Source of the DNA: an uncultured Thermofilaceae archaeon
GTDB lineage: Archaea; Thermoproteota; Thermoprotei; Thermofilales; Thermofilaceae
Direction: 5' to 3'
Assembly: GCA_938036345.1 (NCBI GenBank)
Contig: CALHPJ010000002.1
Coordinates: 1 to 64,000, forward strand
Length of the DNA stretch: 64,000 nt
The notes under the pieces were generated by a model. The model had not been told where the DNA came from. It ran no database searches and worked only from the letters and a program-made list of their open reading frames with translations. The position numbers were made by a program, and so were the translations under genes. This document shows, one piece after another, positions 1 to 7,852 of this stretch (the stretch's first letter is position 1; the number at the start of each line of letters is the position of its first letter).

Positions 1-751
1 CGCGCGTTATCTCGCCGCCAGGTTCTCCAAGCCCCTGGTGCCGGTGAACCACGCAGTAGCCCACGTGGAGGTAGCCAGGCTTTCAACCGGCTTTAAGGAT
101 CCCTTGGTAGTCTACATCGCCGGGGGGAATACCCTCATTACTACGTTCGTGGAGGGTAGGTACAGGGTTTTCGGTGAAACTCTCGATATCCCGCTGGGGA
201 ACTGCCTAGATACCTTCGCAAGGGAAGCGGGGCTTGGCTTCCCGGGAACCCCTAGGGTCGAGGAGCTCGCAGCGAGGGGGGAGCGGCTGCTGGAGTTGCC
301 CTACGTGGTGAAGGGGCAAGACCTCCAGTTCTCCGGGCTTCTCACAAAAGCCCTCAGGCTCCTAAAAGAGGGGGCCAAGCTGGAGGATGTGTGTTACAGC
401 ATCGTGGAAACAGCCTACTCCATGCTCGTTGAAGTAGCTGAAAGGGCGCTAGCCCTTACAGGGAAGAGCGAGGTTACGCTAACCGGCGGCGTGGCGAGGA
501 GCAGGATACTCTGCGAGAAGCTCGCGAAGATGAGCGAGATGCACGGCGCAGTGTTCAAGCCGGTGGAGCCCAGGTACGCCGGCGACAACGGGGGTATGAT
601 CGCGTACACGGGCGCGCTCGCCTACTCTAGCGGGGTTACCATAAAAATCGAGGAGAGCCGAGTAAGGCCTATGTGGCGATTAGATCAGGTCGAAATCCTC
701 TGGAGGACCCAAAGCCGCTGCGGCTCGGTTGCCGCTTTGGACTTCCCCTAG
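1..751 (+). CDS. kae1: tRNA N6-threonylcarbamoyladenosine synthase catalytic subunit Kae1/TsaD, 5'-truncated
   Basis: The gene runs in from beyond the left edge; the reading frame is open from base 2 and ends at 751. The visible part has the HxxxH metal-binding motif (NHAVAHVE), a GGNT phosphate-type loop, and the late GGVARS and GDNGGMIA motifs of the ASKHA fold. Kae1 transfers the threonylcarbamoyl group from TC-AMP onto A37 of ANN-decoding tRNAs within the KEOPS complex. The protein stops after the ASKHA domain, so the Bud32 kinase is not fused to it as in some archaea. Sua5, which makes the TC-AMP substrate, lies about 22 kb downstream. The N-terminal third is missing from the window. Confidence 0.93.
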   Translation, partial: ARYLAARFSKPLVPVNHAVAHVEVARLSTGFKDPLVVYIAGGNTLITTFVEGRYRVFGETLDIPLGNCLDTFAREAGLGFPGTPRVEELAARGERLLELPYVVKGQDLQFSGLLTKALRLLKEGAKLEDVCYSIVETAYSMLVEVAERALALTGKSEVTLTGGVARSRILCEKLAKMSEMHGAVFKPVEPRYAGDNGGMIAYTGALAYSSGVTIKIEESRVRPMWRLDQVEILWRTQSRCGSVAALDFP

Positions 752-823
752 CCCGTAGGTTACCACGGAGTTATGAGTGAGGCTCGCGGAGGGATTACGC
801 AGGGGTAAAAGTGACCATAAGTG

Positions 824-2032
824 CTAAAGCTCCTCTGCATGCTTGCGTACTTTCTCAACGGCCTCGGCGATTTCATCCATGTCGTCTTTCGAAGCTAGGA
901 ACACCCACTGCGGGATTATTACTGCTTCCTCGAGGGCCTTCTCGGCGACAGGGTACTTCGTCTTCTTCACAATTCTCCCGAAGAGCCCGGGAGCCAGCGT
1001 CATATGGAGGGGTTGATGGTCCAGCGTGGAGCAGGGGATCCCCTCAGCTCTCAGCGCTTCAACTATCCTCTCGACAGCTACACCTTTAAAGCAGCCAACT
1101 TCTACTTTAAAGCAGTAGGGCCAGGGCTGGTGCCTAGTCAACCTTTGGTCGACCTTCACTGGCGTGACGCCATCGATCTCGGAGAGCCGCTTGGAGAGGT
1201 ACTCGCAGTTCTCCTGCCTCCTCCTCAGCTGCTCATCGAACCTCTCGAGCTGGGCGAGTAGGATCGCGGCCTGGAACTGCGTCATCCTAAGGTTGAACCA
1301 ATTGATCCAGTAGGGCACGCCCACATCGTAGACCTCCCCCCGGACCCTGCCGCAATCCTTGACCGAGTAGCAGCGAGCCGCGTATACTTTGCTGTTGGTG
1401 GTGACTATCCCTCCCTCCCCGGCCGTCATGAACTTCCCCTGCTGGAAGCTGAAGCAGCCCATGTCGCCGATCGAGCCGGCGGGCTTACCTCTCCACTCGA
1501 AGCCGTGCCCTCTAGCGCAGTCCTCTATCAGGACTATGTTGTGCTCGCGGGCTAGCTTTAATAAGGCGTCCATGTCCGGGGCGGTGCCGTAGTTGTAGAC
1601 CGCTATGATTGCCTTCGTGCGCTCGGTTATGCTCTTCTCTACCTCGTTGACATCCATGCAGTAGGTCTCAGCGTCGACGTCTACGATCACTACGGTAGCC
1701 CCAACCGCTAGGGCAGCGCCCCCCGTGGCATGGAAGGTGAGAGCGGGCACTACTACCTCGTCCCCGGGGCCTACGCCGGCGGCCAGGAGCGCTGTTAAGA
1801 GCGCGGCGGTGCCGTTAACTACGCAAATGCCGTACTTACAGCCGTGGCGGGCGGCGAACGCTTTTTCGAACCTCTGCTCCCAGGGACCGCTTTCCCCTAC
1901 GCCCCCGCCCCAGTACCTGCTTTTCAGAACTTCCTCGAGAGCCTTCAGCTCCCGCTTATCGTATGCGGGCCATTCAGGCCATTTCTTCCCCTTCCTTACA
2001 GGTTCTCCGCCCCTAATGGCGAGGGATGCCAT
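824..2032 (-). CDS. DegT/DnrJ/EryC1/StrS-family PLP-dependent sugar aminotransferase
   Basis: A full-length (402 aa) fold-type I aminotransferase. The PLP lysine lies in QQGKFMTAGEGG, the PLP phosphate-binding stretch in VVNGTAALLTAL, and the ring-stacking region in IEDCARGHG. The N-terminus (IRGGEPVRKGKKWPEWP) resembles scyllo-inosose/keto-sugar aminotransferases that add an amino group to a keto-sugar or cyclitol; the substrate is inferred only. I chose the ATG at 2032 over an in-frame ATG at 2080 because box A (2054-2060, minus sense TTTTAAC) sits about 25 bp upstream of it, which would make the longer start untranscribed. It faces a zinc dehydrogenase across a divergent promoter region; with the Gfo/Idh gene downstream this looks like a sugar- or cyclitol-modifying set. 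Confidence 0.88.
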   Translation of the reverse strand: MASLAIRGGEPVRKGKKWPEWPAYDKRELKALEEVLKSRYWGGGVGESGPWEQRFEKAFAARHGCKYGICVVNGTAALLTALLAAGVGPGDEVVVPALTFHATGGAALAVGATVVIVDVDAETYCMDVNEVEKSITERTKAIIAVYNYGTAPDMDALLKLAREHNIVLIEDCARGHGFEWRGKPAGSIGDMGCFSFQQGKFMTAGEGGIVTTNSKVYAARCYSVKDCGRVRGEVYDVGVPYWINWFNLRMTQFQAAILLAQLERFDEQLRRRQENCEYLSKRLSEIDGVTPVKVDQRLTRHQPWPYCFKVEVGCFKGVAVERIVEALRAEGIPCSTLDHQPLHMTLAPGLFGRIVKKTKYPVAEKALEEAVIIPQWVFLASKDDMDEIAEAVEKVRKHAEEL

Positions 2033-2246
2033 GAGCAGAATGTTAGGCGGCGCGTTAAAATGGTTTGCATTAATGGGCATACACTTCCCCTCAACGTTTG
2101 GTCGAGCGATCCCAAAAGTTAAAGCATAACCTGCCCTAGAGGGACCTCGACGCTACGGTGAGCTACACGGGTTAACAGCCGCTGCCGCTCTTCGGTGCTT
2201 GGAAATCGGGGTAAAATACTTTAGAGACTTGAATGGATATGACTCT

Positions 2247-3278
2247 ATGAGGGCCGCCGTACTCTACGGTCCAGGAGACTTAAAGCTGGAGGAGAGACCT
2301 AAGCCTACGCCCAAGCCGGGTGAGGCGGTAGTAAGGGTAAAGGTCTGCGGCATTTGCCGATCAGACTACCACTACTGGAAGCACGGCCGGATCGGGGAGT
2401 TTGTAGTCAGAAAACCCCTGATCCTCGGCCACGAGGCGTGCGGAGTGGTGGAGGAGGTCGGGGAGGGAGTTGAATTAAAGCCCGGCGACCCGGTAGTAAT
2501 CGAGCCCGGCGTCCCCTGCGGGAAGTGCTGGTACTGTAGGACAGGTAGGTACAACCTATGCCCAGGTGTCGTCTTCATGGGAACGCCGCCGGTTGACGGG
2601 GCCTTTGTCGAGTACGTTGCTTGGAGGAGCGACTTCCTCTACAGGATGCCTCCTGCGATGAGCTTCGAAGAGGGGGCGATGGTCGAGCCGCTAGCTGTCG
2701 CGCTGCAGGCCGTCAGCAGGGCCGGCCTGAGGCCGGGCTCCACCGTAGCCATCTTCGGCGTGGGGGCCATTGGGATGGTGACGCTAGAGGCGGTGAAAGC
2801 TGCTGGTGCCGGGAAGATCATCACTGTCGACGTGGACGATTGGAAACTCGACTTAGCTTTGAGGAGTGGAGCTGACGTAACCGTTAACGCAAGAAAAGAG
2901 GATCCTGTAGAGGCTATCCGGAGGGCGACTGGAGGGGAGGGTGTTGACTATGCTTTCGAGGCATCGGGAGCTGAAAGGGCATCGTACCAGGCGGTGAAGA
3001 GCACGCGAAGAGGGGGTGTGGTGACCCTCATAGGCCTCTACGCGAGCGACGAGTTCCAGTACCCGGTCCTTGAAGCAGTAATCAAGGAGGTGGACATCAG
3101 GGGTGTGCACCGCTACGCGAACATGTTCCAGCCAGCCATCCGACTCGTGAGCAAGCGTGCGGTGAAAGTCAAGCATCTGGTGACTCACAAGCTGCCCCTC
3201 GAAAAAATAGAGGAGGGTTTCAGGATCATGGACGAGGGAAGGGAAAAGTACGTGAAAATTCAGGTAGATGTCAGCTAA
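2247..3278 (+). CDS. Zinc-dependent alcohol/polyol dehydrogenase (MDR family)
   Basis: A 343-aa medium-chain dehydrogenase oxidising a secondary alcohol with NAD(P). Catalytic zinc ligands are Cys37 (VCGICRSD) and the GHE motif at 61-63. The structural zinc site is Cys91, 94, 97 and 105 (CGKCWYCRTGRYNLC). The Rossmann glycines are in FGVGAIGMV and an acidic residue follows the second strand (VDVDDWKL), favouring NAD. It is closest in style to sorbitol/L-iditol and threonine dehydrogenases. The ATG at 2247 is preferred because A/T-rich box A (2214-2223) is about 28 bp upstream; an in-frame upstream start at 2199 would precede the promoter. The specific polyol is not readable from sequence. Confidence 0.9.
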   Translation: MRAAVLYGPGDLKLEERPKPTPKPGEAVVRVKVCGICRSDYHYWKHGRIGEFVVRKPLILGHEACGVVEEVGEGVELKPGDPVVIEPGVPCGKCWYCRTGRYNLCPGVVFMGTPPVDGAFVEYVAWRSDFLYRMPPAMSFEEGAMVEPLAVALQAVSRAGLRPGSTVAIFGVGAIGMVTLEAVKAAGAGKIITVDVDDWKLDLALRSGADVTVNARKEDPVEAIRRATGGEGVDYAFEASGAERASYQAVKSTRRGGVVTLIGLYASDEFQYPVLEAVIKEVDIRGVHRYANMFQPAIRLVSKRAVKVKHLVTHKLPLEKIEEGFRIMDEGREKYVKIQVDVS

Positions 3279-3289
3279 TGCTGACCTTC

Positions 3290-3802
3290 TTAAAGGGTCA
3301 GCTTATTCCCCCACTTGTTTTCGAAGGCGATTTCCTCGAGGGGCTTCCTAGGCCTAGGGGGCGGGGCCTCGCCCGGGACTCCCACCGGCGTCAGTGCCAC
3401 GACTTTGTACTGCTCGGGGATCCCGAGTATCTCCTTAACCTTAGCTTCGTCGAAAGCGCCGATCCAGCATGTGCCGTAGCCGAGCTCCGTAGCCTCAAGT
3501 ATTAGGTGCTCCATCGCGGTCATAGTGTCTTTATCATGCCACCTGGGCGATGCGTTTGGGTCACTTACCGCTACGATTATGGCTCCTGCGTCGGCTATAA
3601 ACATTTGCCTAGAAGCCGCCTCGGCTATACGCCTTTTGGTCTCCGTGTCTCTCACAACTACGAAGTACCAGGGCTGCCGGTTCCCGGCGGAGGGCGCTAA
3701 ACGGGCAGCTTCCAGCATCTTTAAAAGATCCTCCTCTTTCACAGGGTCAGGTTTGTACTTCCTGATGCTCCTCCGCTTCGCGATCACCTCTAGAGTCTGC
3801 AT
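3290..3802 (-). CDS. Nitroreductase-family FMN oxidoreductase
   Basis: About 170 aa with the nitroreductase FMN-binding signature near the N-terminus (RRSIRKYKPDPV), the APSAGNRQPW motif and the GYGTCWIGAF motif near residue 125. It probably reduces small organic substrates with NAD(P)H through FMN; the natural substrate is unknown. The ATG at 3802 lies about 26 bp from box A (minus-sense TATTAG, 3824-3830), so this start is chosen over one 21 bp upstream. It converges on the zinc dehydrogenase gene and diverges from the Gfo/Idh gene; the two starts are 73 bp apart and the promoters nearly overlap. Confidence 0.88.
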   Translation of the reverse strand: MQTLEVIAKRRSIRKYKPDPVKEEDLLKMLEAARLAPSAGNRQPWYFVVVRDTETKRRIAEAASRQMFIADAGAIIVAVSDPNASPRWHDKDTMTAMEHLILEATELGYGTCWIGAFDEAKVKEILGIPEQYKVVALTPVGVPGEAPPPRPRKPLEEIAFENKWGNKLTL

Positions 3803-3874
3803 GAGAATCTTCCCTGTGCTCAACCTAATAAGCGTTTGGTTATCATTTTATACGAGATACGGAACCCTTTTCCG

Positions 3875-4882
3875 ATGAAGGTCGCGCTCATTGGATGTGG
3901 TGGAATGGGGGAGGCGCACCTGCGTGACCTGCTTAAGTTCCGGGAGAAAAATCCCGATGTGGAGGTAAAGTACTTAGTGGACGTGAATAAAGAGAGGCTA
4001 GCGCAGCTGAAGGCGAAGTACGGTTTAAGCGGAGCTGGTCTCTTAACGGATTTCAGGAAGGTTCTCGGAAAGGTGGATGCGGCCATCGTGGCGACGCCGC
4101 ATTCCGAGCACTACCAGCAGGTAATGGAGCTCATTGCTAGCGGGGTGCACGTTCTGGTCGAGAAGCCGATGGTCTGTAACTTAAGGCAGGCGCTCGACGT
4201 TTACGAAGCCTGGAGGAAGAGCGGGTTAGTCGTCGAAGTGGGCTACCAGCGGCATTTCGAGCAGCCCTTCATGGCTGCGAAGGACATCGTCTCTAAGGGC
4301 GAGCTGGGTAAGCTCCAAATGGTATCGATGATTCTGGGACAGGACTATCTCCGGGGAGTTAAGGGCACGTGGCGCACAGTCAAGAGCATCAGCTGCGGTG
4401 GAGAGCTTATCGACTCGGGAAGTCACTTCATAGACATAGCGCTTTGGGTGTCCGGCCTCGCGGCCCAAGAGGCCTTCGCCTACGTGGATACGCGCGGCAC
4501 GGAGGTGGACATTAACACGGCCCTGGTGGCGAAGCTTGAAGGGGATGCGCTTCTGCTCTTCACAGTGGCCGGAGATGATCCAGGCTGGCTTGAAGTAGAG
4601 ATATTCTGGGGTGAGGAGGGCAGGTTGATTGTGCAGCCGCCCGCTGTGCTGGTGCAGAGGAGAGGGGGTGAAGGTGATGCAGTGAAGCTGGATAGCTACA
4701 CACCCTCCAGGCCGGTCTACAATTTCCTTAGGGCTATCGAGGGCAAGGAGGAGAACAGGGTCCCACCCACCTGTGGGCTTAGGGTGCAGGAGCTATCCGA
4801 CGCGGCTTACCGATCAGTAGAGCTCGGAAGGCCAGTTAAGGTGGCTGAGCTTTACGAGGAGCTGGGTGCTCGGAGACCCTAA
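3875..4882 (+). CDS. Gfo/Idh/MocA-family NAD(P)-dependent oxidoreductase
   Basis: A 335-aa enzyme with an N-terminal Rossmann motif (ALIGCGGMGEAHL) and the family EKPM motif carrying the substrate-contacting lysine near residue 105, followed by the alpha/beta substrate domain. A conserved Asp-x-x-x-His region (SGSHFIDIALW) supplies the likely catalytic acid/His. The family oxidises or reduces hydroxyls of sugars, inositols and sugar acids. The start at 3875 fits box A at 3845-3851; an in-frame ATG at 3836 lies upstream of that promoter. Neighbouring DegT aminotransferase and zinc dehydrogenase make a keto-sugar or cyclitol pathway plausible, but that is inference. Confidence 0.9.
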   Translation: MKVALIGCGGMGEAHLRDLLKFREKNPDVEVKYLVDVNKERLAQLKAKYGLSGAGLLTDFRKVLGKVDAAIVATPHSEHYQQVMELIASGVHVLVEKPMVCNLRQALDVYEAWRKSGLVVEVGYQRHFEQPFMAAKDIVSKGELGKLQMVSMILGQDYLRGVKGTWRTVKSISCGGELIDSGSHFIDIALWVSGLAAQEAFAYVDTRGTEVDINTALVAKLEGDALLLFTVAGDDPGWLEVEIFWGEEGRLIVQPPAVLVQRRGGEGDAVKLDSYTPSRPVYNFLRAIEGKEENRVPPTCGLRVQELSDAAYRSVELGRPVKVAELYEELGARRP

Positions 4883-4887
4883 TCTCC

Positions 4888-6420
4888 TCAGTGCTCTAGG
4901 GAGATCAGGGGCTCGTAGTGCAAGTGTGCTAATACCATGCTCTCTTCAGGTTTACCGACGCTTACAGCCATGGTTGTTTTCAGGTATTCCTCAGCAGCTT
5001 GAAGCTTTGCGCTGTGTTCGCTGTACACAGTGAGCAGGGGTTGGCCGGCTTTAACCACGCTCCCCATTTTAACGTGCAGCTCGACGCCAGCCCCCTTGTC
5101 CTTAGGGGCTCCCGCGAGCCTGGCTGCCGTCGCGACAGCTACATTGTTGATCCAGATTACCATGCCCTCCCGCTCGGCGCGCAGGGTGAAGCGCTTGTCT
5201 CCAACCGGTATGTCTTGAGGCTTGACGTCGGGGTCTCCTCCCTGTGCCTCAACGATCTCCCTCATCCTCAGGTAGGCTTTCCCGCTCCTGAGCACCTCGA
5301 GGGCTACGGCTTTCCCGCTTGCAATTCCGACCATCTCCAGGAGGACGCCGGCGAGGCTTGCGGCCTTATCCACGAGGTCGGCGGGGCCCTCGCCCAGCAA
5401 AGCGGAGAGCGCCTCGCGCGCCTCCAGAGCTGGCCCTGCAGTTAGCCCCACGGGTTGGTCGCCCAGCGTTGCCACGCACGCCAGCTTGATGCCCATGCGC
5501 CTACCGACTTCCACAAGGATCCTGGAGAGGTTACGTGCCTCCTCTAGCGTCTTGACTTTCGCCCCCCGGCCCACGGGGAGATCCATCACCACGTGTGTGG
5601 CGCCAACTGCGGCTTTCTTCGCTATTATGGAGGGAACCAGGAACGGGTCGATCGCCAACGGGTACTCAACCCTGATGATTTTATCGTCAGCTGGCGCTAA
5701 GCCCAGAGCCCCTCCCCAGGCAATACAGCCTCCAACCTTGAGCACAATTCTGCGGACCTCCTCCAGCGTTAAGTTGACAGGCATCAACACCTCAGCCCTA
5801 TCAGCAGTGCCCGCTGGGCTGGTGATAGCCCGCGAGCTGGTCTTCGGTATGTAGTACCCGAGGGAGGCTATTATTGGCACAACGAGCAACGTTGTTTTAT
5901 CCCCCGGTACACCGCCGATGCTGTGCTTGTCCAGGACGGGGCTAACCCCGAGGTCCAGGCGCTCGCCTGTCTCAACCATTGCGCGTGAGAAGTAGTAGGC
6001 TTCCTCGATACTCAACCCCCGCTGGTTAGCCGCCGTTACGAGGGCAGCGAGCTCCACCTCGTCCAGCGCGTTCCTAACGATGTCCTCGACAATCGCGCGT
6101 ACCTCTTCGTAGCTGAGCGAGGAGCCGGAGAGGAACGCCCTAACGTACCGCGACGACCGCGGGGGCTGCACCGCCAGGACCTCGACGACGTCGCCGTTCT
6201 CCAAACCCAGGGCCCTCGCCACCTCATCGTTAACTAGGGCGATGTCCTGTGGGAGGTTCTGGGCGACGTTGACCACAGCTATTACTTCGCTACCGCCGCG
6301 CCTGACTAGCAGCCTGTCGTGAGGTCTGACGCCCAGGCTGTACGCAGCCGTGTCATCGAGTACCAGGAGCGGGGTACCGCTCGCGAAGCCCAGTAGCCGC
6401 ACTTTGAGCTGCAGACTCAT
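4888..6420 (-). CDS. deoA: AMP phosphorylase (archaeal thymidine phosphorylase-like)
   Basis: A 510-aa protein with an N-terminal beta-barrel extension (about residues 1-80) that separates archaeal AMP phosphorylases from bacterial thymidine phosphorylase. Core motifs include KHSIGGVPGDKTTLL (phosphate and base site) and KTSSRAITSPAGTADRAEVL (allosteric/active loop). It should cleave AMP (also CMP, UMP) with phosphate to ribose-1,5-bisphosphate and base. In the known archaeal pathway that product passes to ribose-1,5-bisphosphate isomerase and type III RuBisCO; neither is in this window. The start ATG at 6420 gives the usual N-terminus. It converges on the Gfo/Idh gene with a 5-bp gap. Confidence 0.93.
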   Translation of the reverse strand: MSLQLKVRLLGFASGTPLLVLDDTAAYSLGVRPHDRLLVRRGGSEVIAVVNVAQNLPQDIALVNDEVARALGLENGDVVEVLAVQPPRSSRYVRAFLSGSSLSYEEVRAIVEDIVRNALDEVELAALVTAANQRGLSIEEAYYFSRAMVETGERLDLGVSPVLDKHSIGGVPGDKTTLLVVPIIASLGYYIPKTSSRAITSPAGTADRAEVLMPVNLTLEEVRRIVLKVGGCIAWGGALGLAPADDKIIRVEYPLAIDPFLVPSIIAKKAAVGATHVVMDLPVGRGAKVKTLEEARNLSRILVEVGRRMGIKLACVATLGDQPVGLTAGPALEAREALSALLGEGPADLVDKAASLAGVLLEMVGIASGKAVALEVLRSGKAYLRMREIVEAQGGDPDVKPQDIPVGDKRFTLRAEREGMVIWINNVAVATAARLAGAPKDKGAGVELHVKMGSVVKAGQPLLTVYSEHSAKLQAAEEYLKTTMAVSVGKPEESMVLAHLHYEPLISLEH

Positions 6421-6464
6421 AGCTAACAGGCGACGTGCACCCTATTAACCGTTACGCCTCGATG

Positions 6465-6836
6465 CTAACGGCTTTCCTTAATGGAGTAGATGCCGAAAAC
6501 CAACAGCTTTCCTCCGCACTTGGGGCACATCCCTTTCTCCTTAAGCACGTAATCACTCGGCTCCACGTTTTTCTCTTCGGCGTAGCTGCAGCTCTCGCAC
6601 TTGAGAAGTTCCACGACGCGCATCCTAGTTACCCTTATTCTCCTCAGCCTATTCAGGCCCGTGAACGCGAGGTACACCCCCATGGCTGAGAGGACCGCTA
6701 GGTTGGCGTAAGCCGCGTCACCTGTGTGAACATACATAATCAGCATGTGAACCGCTACGAGCGCTAAGGCGACGATCAGGACTAAGTACACGGGCATCCA
6801 GCGCGACTTCAGCTCGGCCAGCTTCTCCTCGCTCAT
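6465..6836 (-). CDS. Small membrane protein with cytoplasmic zinc ribbon
   Basis: A 123-aa protein of unknown function. Two hydrophobic helices (about residues 15-36 and 42-62) are followed by a basic loop (RLRRIRVTRMR) and a C-terminal four-cysteine zinc ribbon (CESC near 80, CPKC near 104). The positive-inside rule places the ribbon in the cytoplasm. Similar small proteins with a membrane hairpin and a zinc ribbon are common in Thermoproteota but none is characterised that I can name. It is 15 bp downstream of the YjbQ-fold gene pair, so it may be the last gene of that operon. Confidence 0.75.
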   Translation of the reverse strand: MSEEKLAELKSRWMPVYLVLIVALALVAVHMLIMYVHTGDAAYANLAVLSAMGVYLAFTGLNRLRRIRVTRMRVVELLKCESCSYAEEKNVEPSDYVLKEKGMCPKCGGKLLVFGIYSIKESR

Positions 6837-6851
6837 GGGACCGGAAGTCCT

Positions 6852-7274
6852 TTAGATGCCGCTATTAATATCTGCTGAGGCTGTAATCAAGGACGCCACG
6901 ATCCTCCTTCGCCTCCTCGAAGCAGGCTGATTCTCCAGGAAGAAGATACCCGCCCCCTCCAGGGGTATGCTACCCTCGATCACGGGTAAAGCTAGCATCG
7001 TGCCGATGAGGGTAGAGCGCAGGTGCGCGTACGCGTTCCCTGGATGCCTCCAGCCCAACGTGGGTACTAAATCCCACAGATTATGCTCGAAAGCCTCCGC
7101 GAGTTCGCGCCTCCTGGGCAGCAGTACAAGCGCGCCGGTTGAGCCTACCGCTTGCAGAGCTAGTATGCCCAGCTTAACGCCCTTTGCCATCTCTTCCACC
7201 CTGTCCGTTATGTCGAACAGCTTGTTTGGCCCGTACGTGGTCAGCTCTATGCTCCCCAGGCGGGCGACCTTCAC
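6852..7274 (-). CDS. YjbQ/UPF0047-fold protein, histidine-motif copy
   Basis: A 140-aa member of the YjbQ (UPF0047) family, some members of which show weak thiamine-phosphate synthase activity. It keeps the family's central motif (HPGNAYAHL, then GTMLALPVIEG), which carries the metal/active-site histidines. The upstream HTTAAL region reads VGSTGAL and the downstream LGTWQ motif reads EGAGIFF. Its GTG start overlaps the stop of the upstream YjbQ-fold gene by 4 bases (GTGA), implying translational coupling. The partner has the opposite pattern of retained motifs, so the two probably form one hetero-oligomer. Function is unknown. Confidence 0.78.
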   Translation of the reverse strand: MKVARLGSIELTTYGPNKLFDITDRVEEMAKGVKLGILALQAVGSTGALVLLPRRRELAEAFEHNLWDLVPTLGWRHPGNAYAHLRSTLIGTMLALPVIEGSIPLEGAGIFFLENQPASRRRRRIVASLITASADINSGI

Positions 7275-7627
7275 TGCACCACCTCCACTATAAGCTTCCG
7301 GACTCCCTCTCTCTCGTTGAGGTCCAAAAGGCAGATCTGCTGGAACGAGCCCAAGAGCAGCCCTTTCTCTACAGGTATTACCAGGCTGGGCTGGAAGACG
7401 GAGGCGATGACGTAGGGATCCTTAACCTTCCAGCTGCTCACCAGGGCTAACAAGTCCTCTATCAAATCGGGGTCGTACTCGATCGTGATAAGGCGGACGA
7501 GGGGGTCCACCGAGTAAAGCAACACCGCTCCGCTTTCGAGACCGGCCGATTTAACCACTTTCTCCACGTACGGGGTTAAGTCGTAAACCCCCCTTCCGGC
7601 GCTCTGTATCTTTATCTCGGCGATCAC
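7271..7627 (-). CDS. YjbQ/UPF0047-fold protein, divergent partner copy
   Basis: About 118 aa. The C-terminal half fits the YjbQ family (PSLVIPVEKG, LLLGSFQQICLLDL), keeping the LGxxQ segment. The histidine-containing NAHAHL motif is replaced by YVIASVF, so this chain alone probably lacks activity. The GTG at 7627 is chosen because box A (7649-7655, minus-sense AAAAATA) lies 25 bp upstream and homology begins just after it; the open frame extends to 7765 without family similarity. The roughly 225 bp between this start and the GH5 stop shows no gene. It is coupled to the next gene by a GTGA overlap. Confidence 0.72.
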   Translation of the reverse strand: MIAEIKIQSAGRGVYDLTPYVEKVVKSAGLESGAVLLYSVDPLVRLITIEYDPDLIEDLLALVSSWKVKDPYVIASVFQPSLVIPVEKGLLLGSFQQICLLDLNEREGVRKLIVEVVQ

Positions 7628-7852
7628 GCTGGTGCCGGTGCATCCCAGTATTTTTGCATTGCTGCCCGATGCGCAGCGCACTGGCTGCTTCGGAGGCAGG
7701 CCACTGGAGACCATACCGGCAGCCCACGCGAGGGCTCGGACTGCTGTCCCCAGCAGGGGTTTCAATTACGGTGAACCCGTAAACAGGTTTATCTATTCCG
7801 TTGAGAAAGCTTGCATTGAATGCTATCGGAGAGGGCTTCCCAACATCTGGTG

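Noticed and set aside
811-2129. Several plus-strand open frames opposite the DegT aminotransferase gene
   Set aside because: They mirror the aminotransferase codons, have no conserved motifs and lack promoters at their starts.
7628-7852. Coding sequence between the YjbQ pair and the GH5 gene
   Set aside because: Open frames exist on both strands but show no family motif, and the only promoter-like box belongs to the GTG at 7627.
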